This document shows positions 34,246 to 43,523 of a stretch of 64,000 bases of DNA, one piece after another. The notes below the pieces were generated by a model. It saw nothing but the letters and a program-made list of their open reading frames with translations. It was not told the DNA's origin and ran no database searches. The stretch comes from Pseudomonas fluorescens (GTDB taxonomy: Bacteria > Pseudomonadota > Gammaproteobacteria > Pseudomonadales > Pseudomonadaceae), in assembly GCF_002837185.1 (NCBI RefSeq), contig NZ_KZ478003.1, positions 40,283 through 104,282 on the forward strand. Reading direction: 5' to 3'. Made by a program: the position numbers and the translations under genes. Position 1 is the first letter of the stretch. Each line of letters begins with the position of its first letter.

Positions 34246-36771
34246 ATGGTTATCTGGTTATTGGTGGGTTTCGCCGCAGCGATTGCCCTGGCGTATCGAC
34301 AAGCCTGCGCCCCCCACTGGCTGGGTGCTGGCCTGGTCTGGTTGGCGGCCGGTTATCTGTTCAACGTGGTGGCCGCATTCGGCGTCACCGTCGCGGCGGT
34401 GCTGGTGCTGCTCCCGGCTGTGGTGCTGGCGATCAAACCCCTGCGCCGTGTGCTGTTGACCAGCAAGGCCCTGGTGCTGTTTCGTACGATCATGCCGGCG
34501 ATGTCCGATACCGAACGTGCGGCCATCGAGTCCGGCACGGTGTGGTGGGACGCCGAGCTGTTCAGCGGCAAGCCTGACTGGCAGCGCCTGCTGCAAGCCG
34601 CGCCGGCCAGCCTGAGTGCCGAAGAGCAGGCGTTCCTCGACAACGAAGTAGAAACCCTGTGCGACATCGCCAATGACTGGGAAACCACGCAGGTGTGGCA
34701 GGACATGTCCCCCGAGGGCTGGCAGTACACCAAGGACGCGGGCTTTCTCGGCATGATCATTCCCAAGCAGTACGGCGGCAAGGGCTTCTCCCACTATGCG
34801 CACTCCCAGGTGGTGATGAAATTGTCGACCCGCTGCTCGGCGGCGGCCATTTCGGTGATGGTGCCCAACTCCCTGGGCCCCGCCGAACTGTTGCTGCATT
34901 ACGGCACCGACGCCCAGCGCAACTACTACCTGCCGCGTCTGGCGCGGGGCGAGGACATCCCGTGCTTTGCGCTGACCAGCCCGTATGCCGGCTCCGACGC
35001 CGGGGCAATTCCCGATGTGGGCATCGTGTGCAAAGGCCTGCACGAAGGTGAGCAAGTGCTGGGGTTCAAGGTGACCTGGGACAAGCGCTACATCACCCTC
35101 GGCCCGATTGCCACGGTGCTGGGCCTGGCGTTCCGTGCCGAAGACCCGGACGGCCTGCTCGGTGCCGCCGGTTCTCTGGGCATTACCTGCGCGTTGATTC
35201 CCACCTCCCATCCGGGTGTGAACAGCGGTCGTCGCCATTGGCCGTTGAACGCGGTATTCCAGAACGGACCGACCACCGGCAAGGACGTGTTCATTCCGCT
35301 GGAGTGGGTGATCGGCGGCCGCGAACAAGTCGGCAACGGCTGGCGCATGCTGATGGAATGCCTGGCGGCGGGCAGGGCGATTTCGCTGCCGTCGGCCAAT
35401 GTCGGCCTGGGCAAAGTCGCGGTGCGTGGCACCACCGCCTACGCGGCGATGCGTAAGCAGTTCGGCCTGCCCATCGGCAAGTTCGAAGGGGTGCAGGCGC
35501 CCTTGGCGCGCATGGCCGGGCACCTGTATGCCTGTGACGCGGTGCGCAAGGTGTCGGTGGCGTCCCTGGATGCCGGTGAGAAACCTTCGGTGATCTCGGC
35601 CATTGCCAAATACCACGTCACCGAGCGTGCACGCATGATCGTCAACGATGGCATGGACATCGTCGCCGGCAAGGGCATCTGCATGGGGCCCAACAACTTC
35701 CTGGCCCGTGCCTATCAGCAAAGCCCGATCGCCATCACCGTGGAAGGCGCCAACATCATGACCCGCTGCCTGATCATCTACGGCCAGGGCCTGATCCGCT
35801 GCCATCCCTATGTGTTCCGCGAGATGGAAGCGGCGCGCCACCCGGATCGGCGCAAGGCACTGGAGGCGTTCGACAGCGCGATGTTCGGCCATGTGAGTTT
35901 TGTCCTGGCCAACACCGTGCGTGCGGCGGTGCATGCGCTGACCGGTGGCCGGTTGCTGTCTGCCCCGGCCAAGACCTACCCTGCGCTGGCGTCCTACTAT
36001 CGTCAGGCCAATCGTCTGTCGGTGGTGCTGGCGCTGGTCTCGGACATTTCCATGGGCGTGCTGGGCGGTGCCCTCAAGCGCAAGGAAAGTATCACCGGGC
36101 GCCTGGGCGATATTCTTTCGCAGTTATACATCCTGTCCTGCGTGCTCAAGCGCTTCGAGGATGACGGTCGGCCCCAGGCGGACCTGCCGCTGGTGCATTG
36201 GGCGGCCCAGGATGCACTGCTGCGCGCCCATGAAGCCTTGGCTGAAGTGCTCGACAATTACCCCTCGAAACTCGCTGCCGCGGTGCTGCGGGGTTTAAGT
36301 TTTCCGTTCGGCATTCCCTTGCATAAACCGTCGGATCGCCTGCTGGCCCAGGTCGCCGATGTGGTGCAGACGCCCGGTGAAACCCGCGATCGGCTGCTGG
36401 CCAATTCCTACATCCCCCGCCCGGAAATCGACAAGCTGGCCTACGGCGAGCTGGGATTGCGCCTGTTGCCCCAGGTTGAGCTGATCGAGGCACGGCTCAA
36501 GCCCGCTATCAAGCAAGGCCTGCTCGAGCCAATGCCGATCTCGACCACGGCGTTTACCGGCTGGCGCGTCAAGGCACGGGCGCAGGACCTGATCAGCGAC
36601 GACGAAGACGCGTTGCTCGCACGCTACGTGGAATACGCCGACCACGCTATCCAGGTCGACGATTTCCCGCAGGACTTCGGTTTGCTGGAGGCCCTGCAGC
36701 AGCGCAAGCAAGCATTGGAGCCCGCCGCCAAGCGACGTGCCAGCCAGAGTGAAAATGCTTCGGTCAATTAA
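34246..36771 (+). CDS. fadE: acyl-CoA dehydrogenase FadE
   Basis: An 841-residue FadE-type acyl-CoA dehydrogenase, the FAD enzyme for the first step of beta-oxidation. Two hydrophobic N-terminal segments (residues 2-19 and about 28-63) suggest membrane attachment. The dehydrogenase core follows, with PKQYGGKGFSHYAHSQ, the substrate/FAD segment FALTSPYAGSD and EGANIMTRCLIIYGQG. The C-terminal third is the extra domain typical of the long FadE class, so the length of over 800 residues is normal. AGAGG precedes ATG 34246. A REPIN separates it from the next block of genes. Confidence 0.93.
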   Translation: MVIWLLVGFAAAIALAYRQACAPHWLGAGLVWLAAGYLFNVVAAFGVTVAAVLVLLPAVVLAIKPLRRVLLTSKALVLFRTIMPAMSDTERAAIESGTVWWDAELFSGKPDWQRLLQAAPASLSAEEQAFLDNEVETLCDIANDWETTQVWQDMSPEGWQYTKDAGFLGMIIPKQYGGKGFSHYAHSQVVMKLSTRCSAAAISVMVPNSLGPAELLLHYGTDAQRNYYLPRLARGEDIPCFALTSPYAGSDAGAIPDVGIVCKGLHEGEQVLGFKVTWDKRYITLGPIATVLGLAFRAEDPDGLLGAAGSLGITCALIPTSHPGVNSGRRHWPLNAVFQNGPTTGKDVFIPLEWVIGGREQVGNGWRMLMECLAAGRAISLPSANVGLGKVAVRGTTAYAAMRKQFGLPIGKFEGVQAPLARMAGHLYACDAVRKVSVASLDAGEKPSVISAIAKYHVTERARMIVNDGMDIVAGKGICMGPNNFLARAYQQSPIAITVEGANIMTRCLIIYGQGLIRCHPYVFREMEAARHPDRRKALEAFDSAMFGHVSFVLANTVRAAVHALTGGRLLSAPAKTYPALASYYRQANRLSVVLALVSDISMGVLGGALKRKESITGRLGDILSQLYILSCVLKRFEDDGRPQADLPLVHWAAQDALLRAHEALAEVLDNYPSKLAAAVLRGLSFPFGIPLHKPSDRLLAQVADVVQTPGETRDRLLANSYIPRPEIDKLAYGELGLRLLPQVELIEARLKPAIKQGLLEPMPISTTAFTGWRVKARAQDLISDDEDALLARYVEYADHAIQVDDFPQDFGLLEALQQRKQALEPAAKRRASQSENASVN

Positions 36772-36786
36772 CCCAAACGCGGTCCC

Positions 36787-36879
36787 AATGTGGGAGGGGG
36801 CTTGCCCCCGATGGCGGCTACAAGGTGCATCTGGGTGGGCAGACACACCGCTATCCGGGGCAAGCTCCCTTCCACAGGT
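36787..36879. repeat. REPIN (inverted REP pair)
   Basis: The left arm starts AATGTGGGAGGGGGCTTGCC at 36787. The right arm 36846-36879 is its partly decayed complement (CCGGGGCAAGCTCCC then TTCCACAGGT). It lies between fadE and the ketoacyl reductase gene. Confidence 0.88.
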
Positions 36880-36923
36880 GACCGGGTTTCCAAGGCAGGA
36901 TTGTGTTGTGAATGGATCTATCT

Positions 36924-38267
36924 ATGAGTGACAGCTACCTTTCTTTCGTCAACTCTCCCTGGGGCCGTCGCCTGGCCCAGGCCGTCGGCTTGCCGCAACC
37001 CTTGCCCCTGCAACGCCACCGCAGCGGCCAGCAGGGTCTGGCCAACCCGGTGATCGTCGCCGGGGCAGGGCGACTGGCGGAGCAGGTGCAGCGCATCTTC
37101 ACTAGCACCGATACCGTCGCCGCCACACCCGCGACCCTCAGGGCGCCGTCCACGGTGAAGGTGCAAGGCGCGGTTTTCGATGCCTGCGGTGTGACCGACC
37201 TGCAGCACCTGGATGAGCTCTACCGGTTCTTTCACGCCAATGCCAGGCGCCTGGGCCAACACGCCCGCGTGGTGGTGCTCGGCACTGCCCCCGAACACTG
37301 CCGGGACTTGCCCCAGGCCGTCGCCCAGCGCGCGCTCGAAGGTTTGGTGCGCTCGCTGGCCAAGGAGCTGCGCCGGGCAATTACCGTGCAATTGATCTAC
37401 GTGGCGCCCGGCGCCGAAGACGCGTTGGACAGCAGCCTGCGCTTCTTTCTGTCGCGTCGTTCGGCCTATGTGTCAGGGCAAGTGGTACGCCTGGAACAAC
37501 CGCTGGACGACGCGCCGAGTGTTAATTGGGATAGGCCGTTCGCCGGCCGGCGCGCCCTGGTGACCGGTGCCTCGCGGGGCATTGGCCTGGCCATTGCCCA
37601 AGTGTTGGCGCGCGACGGTGCCCATGTGGTGTGTGTCGACGTGCCCCAGGCCCAGCTGGCGCTGCAACAGGCCGCCGACAGCGTGAACGGCTCGGCGCTG
37701 CCCCTGGACATCACCGCGCCGGACGCCGTCGCGTTATTGCAGGCGCATGTCGGCCAATACGGCGCCTTCGATGTGGTGGTTCACAACGCCGGGATTACCC
37801 GCGACAAGACCATCGCCAAGATGAGCGACGTTGCCTGGCGCAGTGTGCTGGCGGTCAACCTTGAAGCGCCGTTGCAGCTCAGCCAGGCGCTGCTGGATAA
37901 CCAGGGCCTGAACCCCGGCGGGCGCATCGTTTGTGTGTCGTCGATTTCCGGGATTGCCGGCAACCTCGGCCAAAGCAACTACGCCACCTCCAAGGCCGGG
38001 GTGATCGGCCTGGTGCAGGGCCTGGCACCGCTGGCGGCGGCGCGGCAGGTGACGGTGAATGCCGTGGCGCCAGGGTTTATCGAAACGCAGATGACCGCGA
38101 AAATCCCGCTGATGATCCGCGAGGCCGGGCGGCGCATGAATTCCCTGTCCCAGGGCGGGCAACCGATCGACGTGGCCGAGACCATCGCCTGGCTGGCCCA
38201 TCCCGCCTCGGGCGGAATCAATGGCCAGGTAGTGCGGGTGTGCGGCCAAAGCCTGCTGGGAGCCTGA
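36924..38267 (+). CDS. 3-oxoacyl reductase, FabG-like with N-terminal extension
   Basis: A 447-residue SDR enzyme. The first about 205 residues form an extra, poorly conserved Rossmann-like domain. The catalytic SDR domain begins near residue 207 with VTGASRGIG, then NAGITRDK, SSISG and SNYATSKAG (Tyr near 353), so the active site is complete. It should reduce 3-oxoacyl or oxidise (R)-3-hydroxyacyl thioesters. ATG 36924 gives the family start MSDSYLSFVNSPWGRR. An ATG four codons earlier is possible. The MaoC gene begins 3 bases after its stop, so it heads an operon with maoC and thiolase. Confidence 0.88.
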   Translation: MSDSYLSFVNSPWGRRLAQAVGLPQPLPLQRHRSGQQGLANPVIVAGAGRLAEQVQRIFTSTDTVAATPATLRAPSTVKVQGAVFDACGVTDLQHLDELYRFFHANARRLGQHARVVVLGTAPEHCRDLPQAVAQRALEGLVRSLAKELRRAITVQLIYVAPGAEDALDSSLRFFLSRRSAYVSGQVVRLEQPLDDAPSVNWDRPFAGRRALVTGASRGIGLAIAQVLARDGAHVVCVDVPQAQLALQQAADSVNGSALPLDITAPDAVALLQAHVGQYGAFDVVVHNAGITRDKTIAKMSDVAWRSVLAVNLEAPLQLSQALLDNQGLNPGGRIVCVSSISGIAGNLGQSNYATSKAGVIGLVQGLAPLAAARQVTVNAVAPGFIETQMTAKIPLMIREAGRRMNSLSQGGQPIDVAETIAWLAHPASGGINGQVVRVCGQSLLGA

Positions 38268-38270
38268 GCC

Positions 38271-39179
38271 ATGGACTATGTGACGCAGATTATCGACCCG
38301 CCGCCCTCGCGCACCCGACTGTTGCTCGACGGGGTGCGCGGCTTGCGCAAGCCCAAGCCCGACGCCGTGCCGCCATTGCCCAGGGAACGCCTGGTACGCC
38401 CGGCGGTGGAACTGTCGGGCGCCGCCATTGCCGCCTATGGCCGCGCCTGTGGCTTTCGCCGCGAGCAGGGCGTGCCGCTGTCCTATCCCCATGTGCTGGC
38501 GTTTGCGCTGCATTTGATGCTGCTGACCCGCCCCAGCTTTCCGTACCCGGCCAGCGGCATGGTGCACCTGGCCAATCGCATTCGCCAGCATCAACGCTTG
38601 CATGAAGGTCAGGCGCTGCGCCTGGAGGTGTATTGCGAACGCTGGGTTGCCCATCCCAAGGGGCAGGCGCTGAGCATCGCCACCCGCGCCTACGCTGAAG
38701 AAACCCTGGTGTGGGAAAGCGACAGCCTGTACCTGCGCCGCGAGGTGAAAAATCCCATCGGGGAGTTGTGGGTGGACGCCTTGCCGTTACAGGAAGAGGG
38801 CTTGCTGCGCACCCAGCGCTGGGTCTTGCCCGCCGATCTGGGGCGCCGCTTTGCCCAGGTCTCGGGCGACTTCAATCCGATCCATACGTCGGTAATGGGC
38901 GCGAAGATTTTCGGCTTTCGCCGCGCCATCGCCCACGGCATGTGGACCCTGGGCCGGGCACTGGCCGCACAGCAGCCACCGGGTGGCCTGGCCCGTGCCG
39001 AGGCCCATTGCGATTTCAAGTTGCCGATCTTTCTGCCCGGCCAGGTCGCCCTGTGGAGTCACCCTGTGACCGGTCCGCTGCGCGAGTTCGAAGTGCGCAC
39101 TGTGGCCGGTGACCAACCGCATATGCGCGGGTTGTTTATGTGGGATCAACCGCCTGGAGTGAGTGCCTTGCATGAGTGA
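38271..39179 (+). CDS. MaoC-like (R)-enoyl-CoA hydratase
   Basis: A 302-residue double-hotdog protein of the MaoC family. The hydratase-2 motif is clear in the C-terminal half: FAQVSGDFNPIHTSVMGAKI (from about residue 195), with the catalytic Asp and His in place, followed by RRAIAHGMWTLG. The N-terminal half resembles a degenerate hotdog copy. It should interconvert enoyl-CoA and (R)-3-hydroxyacyl-CoA. Flanked by the SDR reductase and a thiolase, it completes a beta-oxidation or synthesis set that runs through (R)-hydroxy intermediates. Its stop overlaps the thiolase start. Confidence 0.88.
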   Translation: MDYVTQIIDPPPSRTRLLLDGVRGLRKPKPDAVPPLPRERLVRPAVELSGAAIAAYGRACGFRREQGVPLSYPHVLAFALHLMLLTRPSFPYPASGMVHLANRIRQHQRLHEGQALRLEVYCERWVAHPKGQALSIATRAYAEETLVWESDSLYLRREVKNPIGELWVDALPLQEEGLLRTQRWVLPADLGRRFAQVSGDFNPIHTSVMGAKIFGFRRAIAHGMWTLGRALAAQQPPGGLARAEAHCDFKLPIFLPGQVALWSHPVTGPLREFEVRTVAGDQPHMRGLFMWDQPPGVSALHE

Positions 39180-40470
39180 ATACAGCTTCAATCCGCCCCC
39201 GAGCCGACGCGTGGCGATCATCGGCGGTAACCGCCTGCCGTTTGCCCGTTCCAACACCGTCTATGCCCATGAGACCAATCAGGACTTGCTGGTGGCCGCA
39301 CTGCAAGGCCTGGTGGACCGCTACAACCTGCACGGCCAGCGCCTGGGTGAGTTTGCCGCCGGTGCGGTGATCAAGCATTCGCGCGATTTCAACCTGGCCC
39401 GGGAGTCGCTGCTGTCGACCACATTGTCCGCGCAGACGCCTGCCTACGATGTGCAGCAAGCCTGCGGCACGGGCCTTGAGGCCGCGTTGCTGGTGGCCAA
39501 TAAAATCGCCCTCGGCCAGATCGAAGTGGGCATCGCGGGGGGCACCGATACCACCTCCGACGCGCCCATCGGCATCAACGAATCCCTGCGCCACACCTTG
39601 CTCGCGGCCAATCGGGCCAAGGGCCTGGGCGATAAACTCAAGACCCTGTTGAAGGTGCGTCCGTCGATGTTGTTCAAGCCGCTGCTGCCGCGTAATGGCG
39701 AGCCACGCACCGGCCTGTCGATGGGCGAGCACTGCGAAGAAATGGCCAGGCGCTGGCAGATCAAACGCCTGGCCCAGGATGAATTGACCCTCACCAGTCA
39801 CCAACGCCTGGACGCGGCCTATCAGCGCGGTTTCTTCGACGATCTGATCAGCCCCCATCGGGGCCTTGCACGGGACAACAACCTGCGCGCCGACATCAGC
39901 CTGGAAAAGCTCGCCGGCCTGGCGCCGGCCTTCGACCGCCAGAGCGGTACGCTCACCGCCGGCAACTCGACGCCCCTGACCGATGGCGCTTCGGTGGTAT
40001 TGCTGGCCAGTGAAGCCTGGGCCGCCGCCAATGGCTGGCCGGTGCTGGCCTACCTGCGCACCGGCGAAACCGCGGCGGTGAATTTCGTCGACGGCACCGA
40101 AGGCCTGTTGATGGCGCCGGCCTACGCCGTACCGCGCCTGCTCAAGCGCGAAGGCCTGGGCTTTGCCGACTTTGATTTTTTCGAGATCCACGAAGCCTTC
40201 GCCGCCCAGGTGCTGTGCACGCTCAAGGCCTGGGAAGACCCGGACTACTGCCGCGAGCGGCTGGGCCTGGACACGCCGCTGGGCACTATCGACCGCAGCA
40301 AAATGAACGTCAACGGCGGCTCGCTGGGCTGCGGCCATCCGTTTGCCGCCACCGGCGGGCGGCAACTGGCGGCGCTGGCCAAGGCCATCCATGAGCGCGG
40401 TGGCGGTCGTGGGTTGATCTCGATCTGTGCGGCGGGCGGGTTGGGTATTACCGCCATCGTCGAAAAGTAG
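39172..40470 (+). CDS. thiolase (acetyl-CoA C-acyltransferase)
   Basis: A 432-residue thiolase of the FadI/AtoB type that cleaves 3-oxoacyl-CoA to acetyl-CoA and a shorter acyl-CoA. The active-site Cys is in QQACGTGLEAAL (about residue 97), the His in HEAFAAQ, and the second Cys in GGSLGCGHPFAATGGR. All motifs are intact. ATG 39172 overlaps the end of the maoC gene. A GTG three codons earlier at 39163 has a better-placed GGAG and could be the true start. FadD follows after 31 bases. Confidence 0.92.
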   Translation: MSEYSFNPPPSRRVAIIGGNRLPFARSNTVYAHETNQDLLVAALQGLVDRYNLHGQRLGEFAAGAVIKHSRDFNLARESLLSTTLSAQTPAYDVQQACGTGLEAALLVANKIALGQIEVGIAGGTDTTSDAPIGINESLRHTLLAANRAKGLGDKLKTLLKVRPSMLFKPLLPRNGEPRTGLSMGEHCEEMARRWQIKRLAQDELTLTSHQRLDAAYQRGFFDDLISPHRGLARDNNLRADISLEKLAGLAPAFDRQSGTLTAGNSTPLTDGASVVLLASEAWAAANGWPVLAYLRTGETAAVNFVDGTEGLLMAPAYAVPRLLKREGLGFADFDFFEIHEAFAAQVLCTLKAWEDPDYCRERLGLDTPLGTIDRSKMNVNGGSLGCGHPFAATGGRQLAALAKAIHERGGGRGLISICAAGGLGITAIVEK

Positions 40471-40501
40471 CCTCATCCACAACAACAATAAGGACACTGC
40501 C

Positions 40502-42205
40502 ATGAACGCCATCAGCCTGGAACAGACCGAACGCATCTGGTTGAACGCCTACCTGCCCGGCGTGCCGGCGGACATCGATGCCGCCATCGAGGATTACCCC
40601 TCATTGCGCGAAGTGTTCCTGGAGCACCTGGAAAAATTCCGCGAGCGCGTGGCCTATGTCAGCATCGGCACGCCAATGACCTACGCCGATTGGAACATCC
40701 AGGGCCACGCCTTCGCCGCCTGGCTGCAGGGCCAGGGGGTGAAACGGGGCGACCGTGTCGCACTGATGATGCCCAATTGCCTGCAGTACCCGATCTGCCT
40801 GCTGGGCACGATTCTGGCGGGCGCGGTGGTGGTCAACGTCAATCCGTTGTACACCGCCCATGAACTCAAGCACCTGCTCAAGGACAGCGGCGCCGAGACC
40901 GTGGTGATCTTCGAAAACTTCGCCCACACCCTGGAAAAAGTCGTGTCCGGCAGCAGCGTCAAGCGCGTGGTGGTGGCGGCCATCGGCGACTTGCTCGGCA
41001 CCTTCAAGGGCGCGGCGATGAACTTCATCCTGCGCAGCGTGCAAAAACAGGTGCCGGCTTTCAGGTTGCATGGTTCCGTGCGTTTCAACCAAGTGCTCAA
41101 GCAGGGGCGGGGGCTGACGTACCTGCCGGTCAGCCTGGACCGCGATGAGCTGGCCTTTGTGCAATACACCGGCGGCACCACCGGCGATGCCAAGGGCGTG
41201 ATGCTCAGCCATCGCAATATCATCGCCAACCTGTTGCAGGCCAAGGCCTGGGTCGGCGACCAACTGGACCAGGACAAGCAGGAAACCAACGTCACCTTGT
41301 TGCCGCTGTACCACATCTTTTCCCTGACGGTGAACTGCCTGATGTTCATGTGCCTGGGCGGGCGCAATATCCTGATCGCCAACCCACGGGACGTGAAGCG
41401 GGTGCAGATGATCCTGCGCAAGGAGCGCTTCAACGGGATCGCCGGGGTCAACACGCTGTTCAACGGCCTGCTGGAGAACAAGGAATTTTGTGCGCGGGAC
41501 TTTTCCGACCTGCGCCTGGTGATTGCCGGCGGCATGGCCACGCACACGGCGGTGGCCAAGCGCTGGAAGGACGTCACCGGCGTACCGATCGTCGAGGGCT
41601 ACGGGCTGACCGAGTGCTCACCGGTGGTGAGCATCAGCCCTATCGACATTCATCGTATGCGCGAGATGGCATTCACCGGCAGTATCGGCGTGCCCTTGCC
41701 GTCGACCTGGGTGCGCTTTATGCGTGAAGACGGTGAACTGGCCGAAGTCGGCGAGCCGGGCGAATTGCAGGTGCGCGGTCCGCAAGTGATGCAGGGCTAC
41801 TGGAAGCGTCCGAAGGAAACCGCCGAAGTGCTGGACGCCGAGGGCTGGTTGTCCACCGGTGATATCGGGGTGATGGATGAACGCGGTTACATTCGCCTGG
41901 TGGACCGCAAGAAGGACATGATCCTGGTCTCTGGCTTCAACGTGTACCCCAACGAAATCGAAGACGTGGTGGCGATGCACCCAGGGGTGGCGGAAGTGGC
42001 GGCGATTGGCGTGGAAGATGGCGTGACCGGCGAGAGGGTCAAGATCATCGTGGTCCGCAAGGACCCGAGCCTGACCCAGGAGCAGATCCTCGCTCATTGC
42101 CGGGAATACCTGACCGGGTACAAAGTGCCGCGCTATGTGGAGTTTCGCACCACGGAATTGCCCAAAACCACGGTGGGCAAAGTACTACGCCGAGCCCTGC
42201 GCTGA
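40502..42205 (+). CDS. fadD: long-chain fatty-acid-CoA ligase FadD
   Basis: A 567-residue AMP-forming acyl-CoA synthetase that activates fatty acids with ATP and CoA. The P-loop YTGGTTGDAKGVMLSH begins near residue 221, the YGLTECSPV motif and LSTGDIGVMDERGYIRLVDR follow, and DMILVSGFNVYPNEIE is the FACS motif. The C-terminal Lys in PKTTVGKVLRR is present. AAGGA precedes the ATG. It is the last gene of the ketoacyl reductase, MaoC, thiolase and ligase run and is followed by a REPIN. Confidence 0.95.
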   Translation: MNAISLEQTERIWLNAYLPGVPADIDAAIEDYPSLREVFLEHLEKFRERVAYVSIGTPMTYADWNIQGHAFAAWLQGQGVKRGDRVALMMPNCLQYPICLLGTILAGAVVVNVNPLYTAHELKHLLKDSGAETVVIFENFAHTLEKVVSGSSVKRVVVAAIGDLLGTFKGAAMNFILRSVQKQVPAFRLHGSVRFNQVLKQGRGLTYLPVSLDRDELAFVQYTGGTTGDAKGVMLSHRNIIANLLQAKAWVGDQLDQDKQETNVTLLPLYHIFSLTVNCLMFMCLGGRNILIANPRDVKRVQMILRKERFNGIAGVNTLFNGLLENKEFCARDFSDLRLVIAGGMATHTAVAKRWKDVTGVPIVEGYGLTECSPVVSISPIDIHRMREMAFTGSIGVPLPSTWVRFMREDGELAEVGEPGELQVRGPQVMQGYWKRPKETAEVLDAEGWLSTGDIGVMDERGYIRLVDRKKDMILVSGFNVYPNEIEDVVAMHPGVAEVAAIGVEDGVTGERVKIIVVRKDPSLTQEQILAHCREYLTGYKVPRYVEFRTTELPKTTVGKVLRRALR

Positions 42206-42225
42206 TAGCGAAGGTGACGCGGACC

Positions 42226-42320
42226 AAATGTGGGAGGGGGCTTGCCCCCGATTGCAGAGTGTCAGCCAATGATTCAGTCACTGACCCACCGCAATCGGGG
42301 GCAAGCCCCCTCCCACATGT
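42226..42320. repeat. REPIN between fadD and Gfo/Idh/MocA gene
   Basis: An almost perfect inverted pair: AATGTGGGAGGGGGCTTGCC at the left and the matching complement ending CCTCCCACATG at the right, with a 35-base middle. It fills the gap between two convergent genes and abuts the stop codon of the minus-strand gene. It may also act as a transcript end. Confidence 0.93.
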
Positions 42321-43436
42321 TCAAACCGTGCCCACTGTTACCCAGCGCGCCTCACGGGCCGCAATGCGAATCGCCGTCGCCAACCGCTCCACCGCCCACG
42401 CCGCCTCAAAATCAGTGCCATCGCCACGTTGCCCCGCCAGCGCCATGATCAGCTCCTGTACCTCCAACGTCTTGAGCTCGTTGTAACCCAACTGATGCCC
42501 CGCTGCCGGGCTGAACGCGGCATAGCCGGGCAGGGCAGGGCCGGCGAGCAAACGCTGGAAACCGTCCTGGCCGACGCGGCACAGGCGCAGTTCGTTCAAG
42601 CGTTCCTGGTCGAACGCGAGGGTGCCGAGGGTGCCGCTGATTTCGAAACTCAAGTGGTTTTTGTAGCCGTGCTTGAGCCAACTGCTGCTCACCGTGCCGC
42701 GCGCGCCGTTGGCAAAACGCAGCAGGGCGTGCACCTGGTCATCCACGGCGATGGATTTCAATTCGCTGCTGCCTTGGGAGGCCGGCCGTTGCGCGTGGAC
42801 GGTGTGGGTATCGGCGCACACGCTGACCACTTCGCCGACCAGATAACGGGCCATCGACAGTAAATGGCTGCCGAGGTCCGCCAGTGCGCCGCCCGCGTGT
42901 TCCACCTCACAGCGCCACGACCAGGGCGAGGCCGGGTCGGCCATGAAGTCTTCGCTGAACTCACCCTGGAAACTGATGATCTCGCCCAGTTCGCCGCTGG
43001 CAATCATCTGTCGCGCCAGCACGATCATCGGGTTGTGCTGGTAGTTGTAGCCGACGCGCGTCACCACTCCGGCCGCGCTGGCCGCTCGACGCATCGCATC
43101 GGCCTGTTGCAGGCTGACCGCCAGCGGCTTCTCGCAATACACCGCCTTGCCCGCCGCGATCGCGGCCATGGCCATGGGGTAGTGCAGGTGGTTGGGCGTG
43201 GTGATGGCTACTACATCGACCCTGGGGTCGTCGATCAGGGCCTGCCAGTCGGCATGGGCCTGGGCAAACCCCCAGGCGCTGGCGCAACGCTGTGCGCGTT
43301 CGCTGTCGGCATCGGCCAGCGCCGCCAGTGCAAGCGTGACCGGCAATTCGAAGACCGCCCGGACGTTGTTGAACGCCAGCGCGTGGGCGCGCCCCATGAA
43401 GCCTGTGCCGATCAAGCCGATTCCGAGTTCACGCAT
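42321..43436 (-). CDS. Gfo/Idh/MocA-family oxidoreductase
   Basis: A 371-residue NAD(P)-dependent dehydrogenase, likely acting on a sugar or inositol. The N-terminal Rossmann fold has IGTGFMGRAHALAF, and the family signature is complete as NHLHYPMAMAAIAAGKAVYC followed by EKPLAVS, with the catalytic Lys in EKP. AGGALADLGSHLL carries the conserved Asp and His of the second domain. AAGGA precedes the ATG at 43436. A longer start upstream is unsupported. It is a single gene. GAAT/ATTC dyads in its upstream region may be operators. Confidence 0.9.
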   Translation of the reverse strand: MRELGIGLIGTGFMGRAHALAFNNVRAVFELPVTLALAALADADSERAQRCASAWGFAQAHADWQALIDDPRVDVVAITTPNHLHYPMAMAAIAAGKAVYCEKPLAVSLQQADAMRRAASAAGVVTRVGYNYQHNPMIVLARQMIASGELGEIISFQGEFSEDFMADPASPWSWRCEVEHAGGALADLGSHLLSMARYLVGEVVSVCADTHTVHAQRPASQGSSELKSIAVDDQVHALLRFANGARGTVSSSWLKHGYKNHLSFEISGTLGTLAFDQERLNELRLCRVGQDGFQRLLAGPALPGYAAFSPAAGHQLGYNELKTLEVQELIMALAGQRGDGTDFEAAWAVERLATAIRIAAREARWVTVGTV

Positions 43437-43479
43437 CGCCGTGGTCCTTTGGATTATTGTTTTCGGGAGGCCTATTAAT

Positions 43480-43523
43480 GGAATAAATATTCTCAATATT
43501 CAATAGATAGAATAAAAATTCAT
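43480..43523 (-). promoter_or_regulatory. candidate operator cluster, GGAA-N6-TTCT and GAAT/ATTC dyads
   Basis: GGAA-TAAATA-TTCT lies at 43480-43493, 44 bases before the oxidoreductase start, followed by TATTC-N8-GAATA and GAAT-AAAA-ATTC. The first dyad resembles GGAA-N6-TTCC, known for IolR repressors of the RpiR family that control inositol genes. No regulator gene is adjacent. The remainder of the gap 43437-43753 shows nothing else clear. Confidence 0.35.

Noticed and set aside
34258..35934. A 558-codon open frame opposite fadE
   Set aside because: His/Arg/Gln/Gly-rich composition and lack of motifs mark it as antisense to a real gene.
39136..40536. A 466-codon open frame opposite the thiolase
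   Set aside because: The thiolase carries every catalytic motif. The antisense product has none.
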